64,000 nucleotides of DNA from Fodinicurvata sediminis DSM 21159 (lineage in GTDB: Bacteria > Pseudomonadota > Alphaproteobacteria > Kiloniellales > DSM-21159): positions 186,001 through 250,000 of the forward strand of contig NZ_ATVH01000011.1 of NCBI RefSeq assembly GCF_000420625.1. Direction: 5' to 3'. The number at the start of each line of letters is the position of its first letter. Position 1 is the first letter of the stretch. The notes beneath the pieces were generated by a model that was given only the letters and a program-made list of their open reading frames with translations, did not search any database and was not told the DNA's origin. Shown in pieces: positions 62,502-64,000 of the stretch. A program made the translations under genes and the position numbers.

Positions 62502-64000
62502 ATGACCCTCGAGCAGGGGTTGGTGCTGGGAATACTTGGCTGCGCCATGGTGCTTTTTATCTGGGGCCGCTGGCGCTATGACGTGGTTGCTCTGCTGGCT
62601 TTGCTTTCTGCAGTCCTGGCTGGCCTCATTCCTATGGATGAGGCCTTTTCCGGATTCAGCCACCCTGCCGTGATCACGGTTGCCGCAATCCTGATTCTCA
62701 GTCGCATGCTTTCGCTTTCAGGTGCAGTGGATATCCTGGCGCGCCACGTCATTCCGTCACGTGGTTCCCCGACCATCATGATTGGTGCCTGCTGCATTCT
62801 CGCTGCGATCCTCTCGGCATTCATGAACAATGTAGGAGCATTGGCGCTGCTCATCCCCGTGACACTGCAGGCCGCTGCCAAGAGTGACATCCCACCGAGT
62901 CGTTTCCTGATGCCGGTCTCCTTTGCGTCTATATTGGGGGGAATGACAACCCTGATTGGCACGCCTCCGAACATCATCGTCGCCAGCTACCGCGCGCGCG
63001 CGGAAGGTTCTTCCTTCTCGATGTTTGATTTCACGCCTGTCGGCGTCACGCTGATGCTGGCCGGTGTGTGCTTTGTCAGCCTGGTTGGCTGGCGCCTTCT
63101 TCCCAAATCCAGGCAAGGGGCTCACGCCGGCCAGAATCTCTTTGAGAATATTGCATCCTACGTGACGGAAGCGCGCGTGACGGAAGACGCCAAGGCCAAG
63201 GGCAAGCGCCTGATCGAGATTGAACGTGAGCTGGATGAACTGGAAGCGGTCGTGATTGCGGTGGTTCGCAATAACCAGCGTATCCTGGCCCCTCACCGCT
63301 ATCAAAGAATTCAGGAAGGCGATGTACTGATACTGGAAGCGGATCCCGAAGGACTTGCCAAATCAATCCCGACGCTTGGACTGGAACTGGTAGGGGAAAA
63401 ATCCGAAGACGAACCTGACTCAAGTCAGGAAGGAGAAGGTGAAGACCAGGAGGACGGGCAAGGCATCGAAGCTCAGAATCTGCAGTCTGAGGAAGTCAAA
63501 CTTATCGAAGTCGTCATCCTGCCGAACAGCCGTCTGATCGGCAGCACGGCAAAGGGCTTAAGACTGCGCAATCGCTTTGGGATAAATCTCCTTGCCATTT
63601 CGCGGCAAGGCAGCACGAGCGGTGAGCGGCTTCGCTCGACGGTCTTTGCTGCTGGCGATGTACTCTTGCTGCAGGGCGAAGAAGATAGAATTGCCAGCTT
63701 CACCAATTCTTTTGGGTGTGTACCGTTGGGCAAGCGGGAAATCAAGTTGCCCCAATTCAAGGAAGCCATGAAGGCGGGAGTCCTGATGGCGGGCGCTGCT
63801 GCTTTTGCTGCTTCCGGACTGGTTTCTGCAGCGGTGGCTTTTGTGACAGCAGCCGTTTTGGCCGTTATCCTGCGCCTACTCCCGGTCAGGGAGACCTATG
63901 AGGCCCTTGAGGGTTCCGTGATTGTACTTCTGGCCGCGCTCATCCCGGTGGCCAATGCGGTTGGGAGCAGTGGGGCGGCACAGCTCATAGCGGAAACGCT
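62502..64000 (+). CDS. SLC13/DASS-family transporter with RCK_C domains (3' end outside window)
   Basis: This is an inner-membrane anion/dicarboxylate-type transporter; about 499 codons are visible and the frame stays open to the window end. The first half has six or so hydrophobic segments with the family motif AFMNNVGALALLIPV and GTPPNIIVASYR. Two cytoplasmic RCK_C (TrkA-C) domains follow at about 220-295 and 335-410, the second after a highly acidic insert (about 298-332). Helices resume at about residue 425. AGGAG five bases before ATG 62502 fixes the start. Substrate (citrate, sulfate, succinate or other) cannot be told; sulfate uptake would fit the sulfation genes but is speculation. 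Confidence 0.9.
   Translation, partial: MTLEQGLVLGILGCAMVLFIWGRWRYDVVALLALLSAVLAGLIPMDEAFSGFSHPAVITVAAILILSRMLSLSGAVDILARHVIPSRGSPTIMIGACCILAAILSAFMNNVGALALLIPVTLQAAAKSDIPPSRFLMPVSFASILGGMTTLIGTPPNIIVASYRARAEGSSFSMFDFTPVGVTLMLAGVCFVSLVGWRLLPKSRQGAHAGQNLFENIASYVTEARVTEDAKAKGKRLIEIERELDELEAVVIAVVRNNQRILAPHRYQRIQEGDVLILEADPEGLAKSIPTLGLELVGEKSEDEPDSSQEGEGEDQEDGQGIEAQNLQSEEVKLIEVVILPNSRLIGSTAKGLRLRNRFGINLLAISRQGSTSGERLRSTVFAAGDVLLLQGEEDRIASFTNSFGCVPLGKREIKLPQFKEAMKAGVLMAGAAAFAASGLVSAAVAFVTAAVLAVILRLLPVRETYEALEGSVIVLLAALIPVANAVGSSGAAQLIAET

Overview
The window looks like chromosomal DNA of an alphaproteobacterium. Support comes from the order mltB-rlpA-dac-tmk-holB-metG-tatD-MBL hydrolase, the order rsh-DUF2062-pdxJ-acpS-lepB-rnc-era-recO, a single long bifunctional Rsh protein, a short MetRS without a C-terminal tRNA-binding domain, and a Bpt-type leucyltransferase. 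A Rhodospirillales-like host is my inference from gene content, not a demonstrated fact. Genes are dense, many start codons overlap the previous stop (ATGA, GTGA, TTGA, TAATG), and no convincing pseudogene is present.

Layout. 1-2900: the end of groES, groEL with a strong terminator, and an inositol-monophosphatase-family gene. 2916-14373 (minus strand): a long co-oriented run, read from the right as mltB, rlpA, D,D-carboxypeptidase, tmk, holB, metG, tatD, MBL hydrolase, DUF1499-like protein, secreted trypsin-like protease, mazG, ydfG. 14521-16450: a CHASE-type histidine kinase and tRNA-Ser(UGA). 16470-19715: a short inverted-repeat scar, then a type III polyketide synthase, an ICMT-family methyltransferase and an MFS exporter. 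19846-24350: nitronate monooxygenase, a divergent SHMT-like enzyme, alkB and wecB. 24518-26637: an ELM1-family gene followed by a GT8-like gene. 26669-33071 (plus strand): metC, orphan motB, an RDD protein, circularly permuted ATP-grasp, alpha-E protein and bpt. 33074-46086 (minus strand): read from the right as folK, rpoZ, rsh, DUF2062, pdxJ, acpS, lepB, rnc, era, recO, a DadA-like oxidase, parC, dctP. 46251-52174: NYN protein, family-5 uracil-DNA glycosylase, smpB and dapA on minus, a Slt-type transglycosylase and a threonine-dehydratase-like gene. 52230-58296: cysNC and cysD, divergent from a PAPS-type sulfotransferase, a second GT8-like gene and a second ELM1-family gene. 58477-62137 (minus): glycine-zipper lipoprotein, unknown protein, then an HK/RR/lipoprotein signalling operon. 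62502-end: an SLC13/RCK transporter cut by the window.

The most interesting content is accessory. First, two diverged copies of an ELM1-family plus GT8-like pair lie about 30 kb apart. One borders wecB (UDP-ManNAc supply) and the other borders a sulfotransferase facing cysD-cysNC (PAPS supply). This suggests a sulfated surface glycan or lipid pathway with two related glycosyltransfer modules. Second, a bpsA/bpsB-like polyketide cluster with its own exporter sits beside tRNA-Ser and a possible insertion-sequence scar. Third, the ATP-grasp/alpha-E pair, a predicted peptide-ligase system, lies directly upstream of the leucyl-transferase gene bpt.
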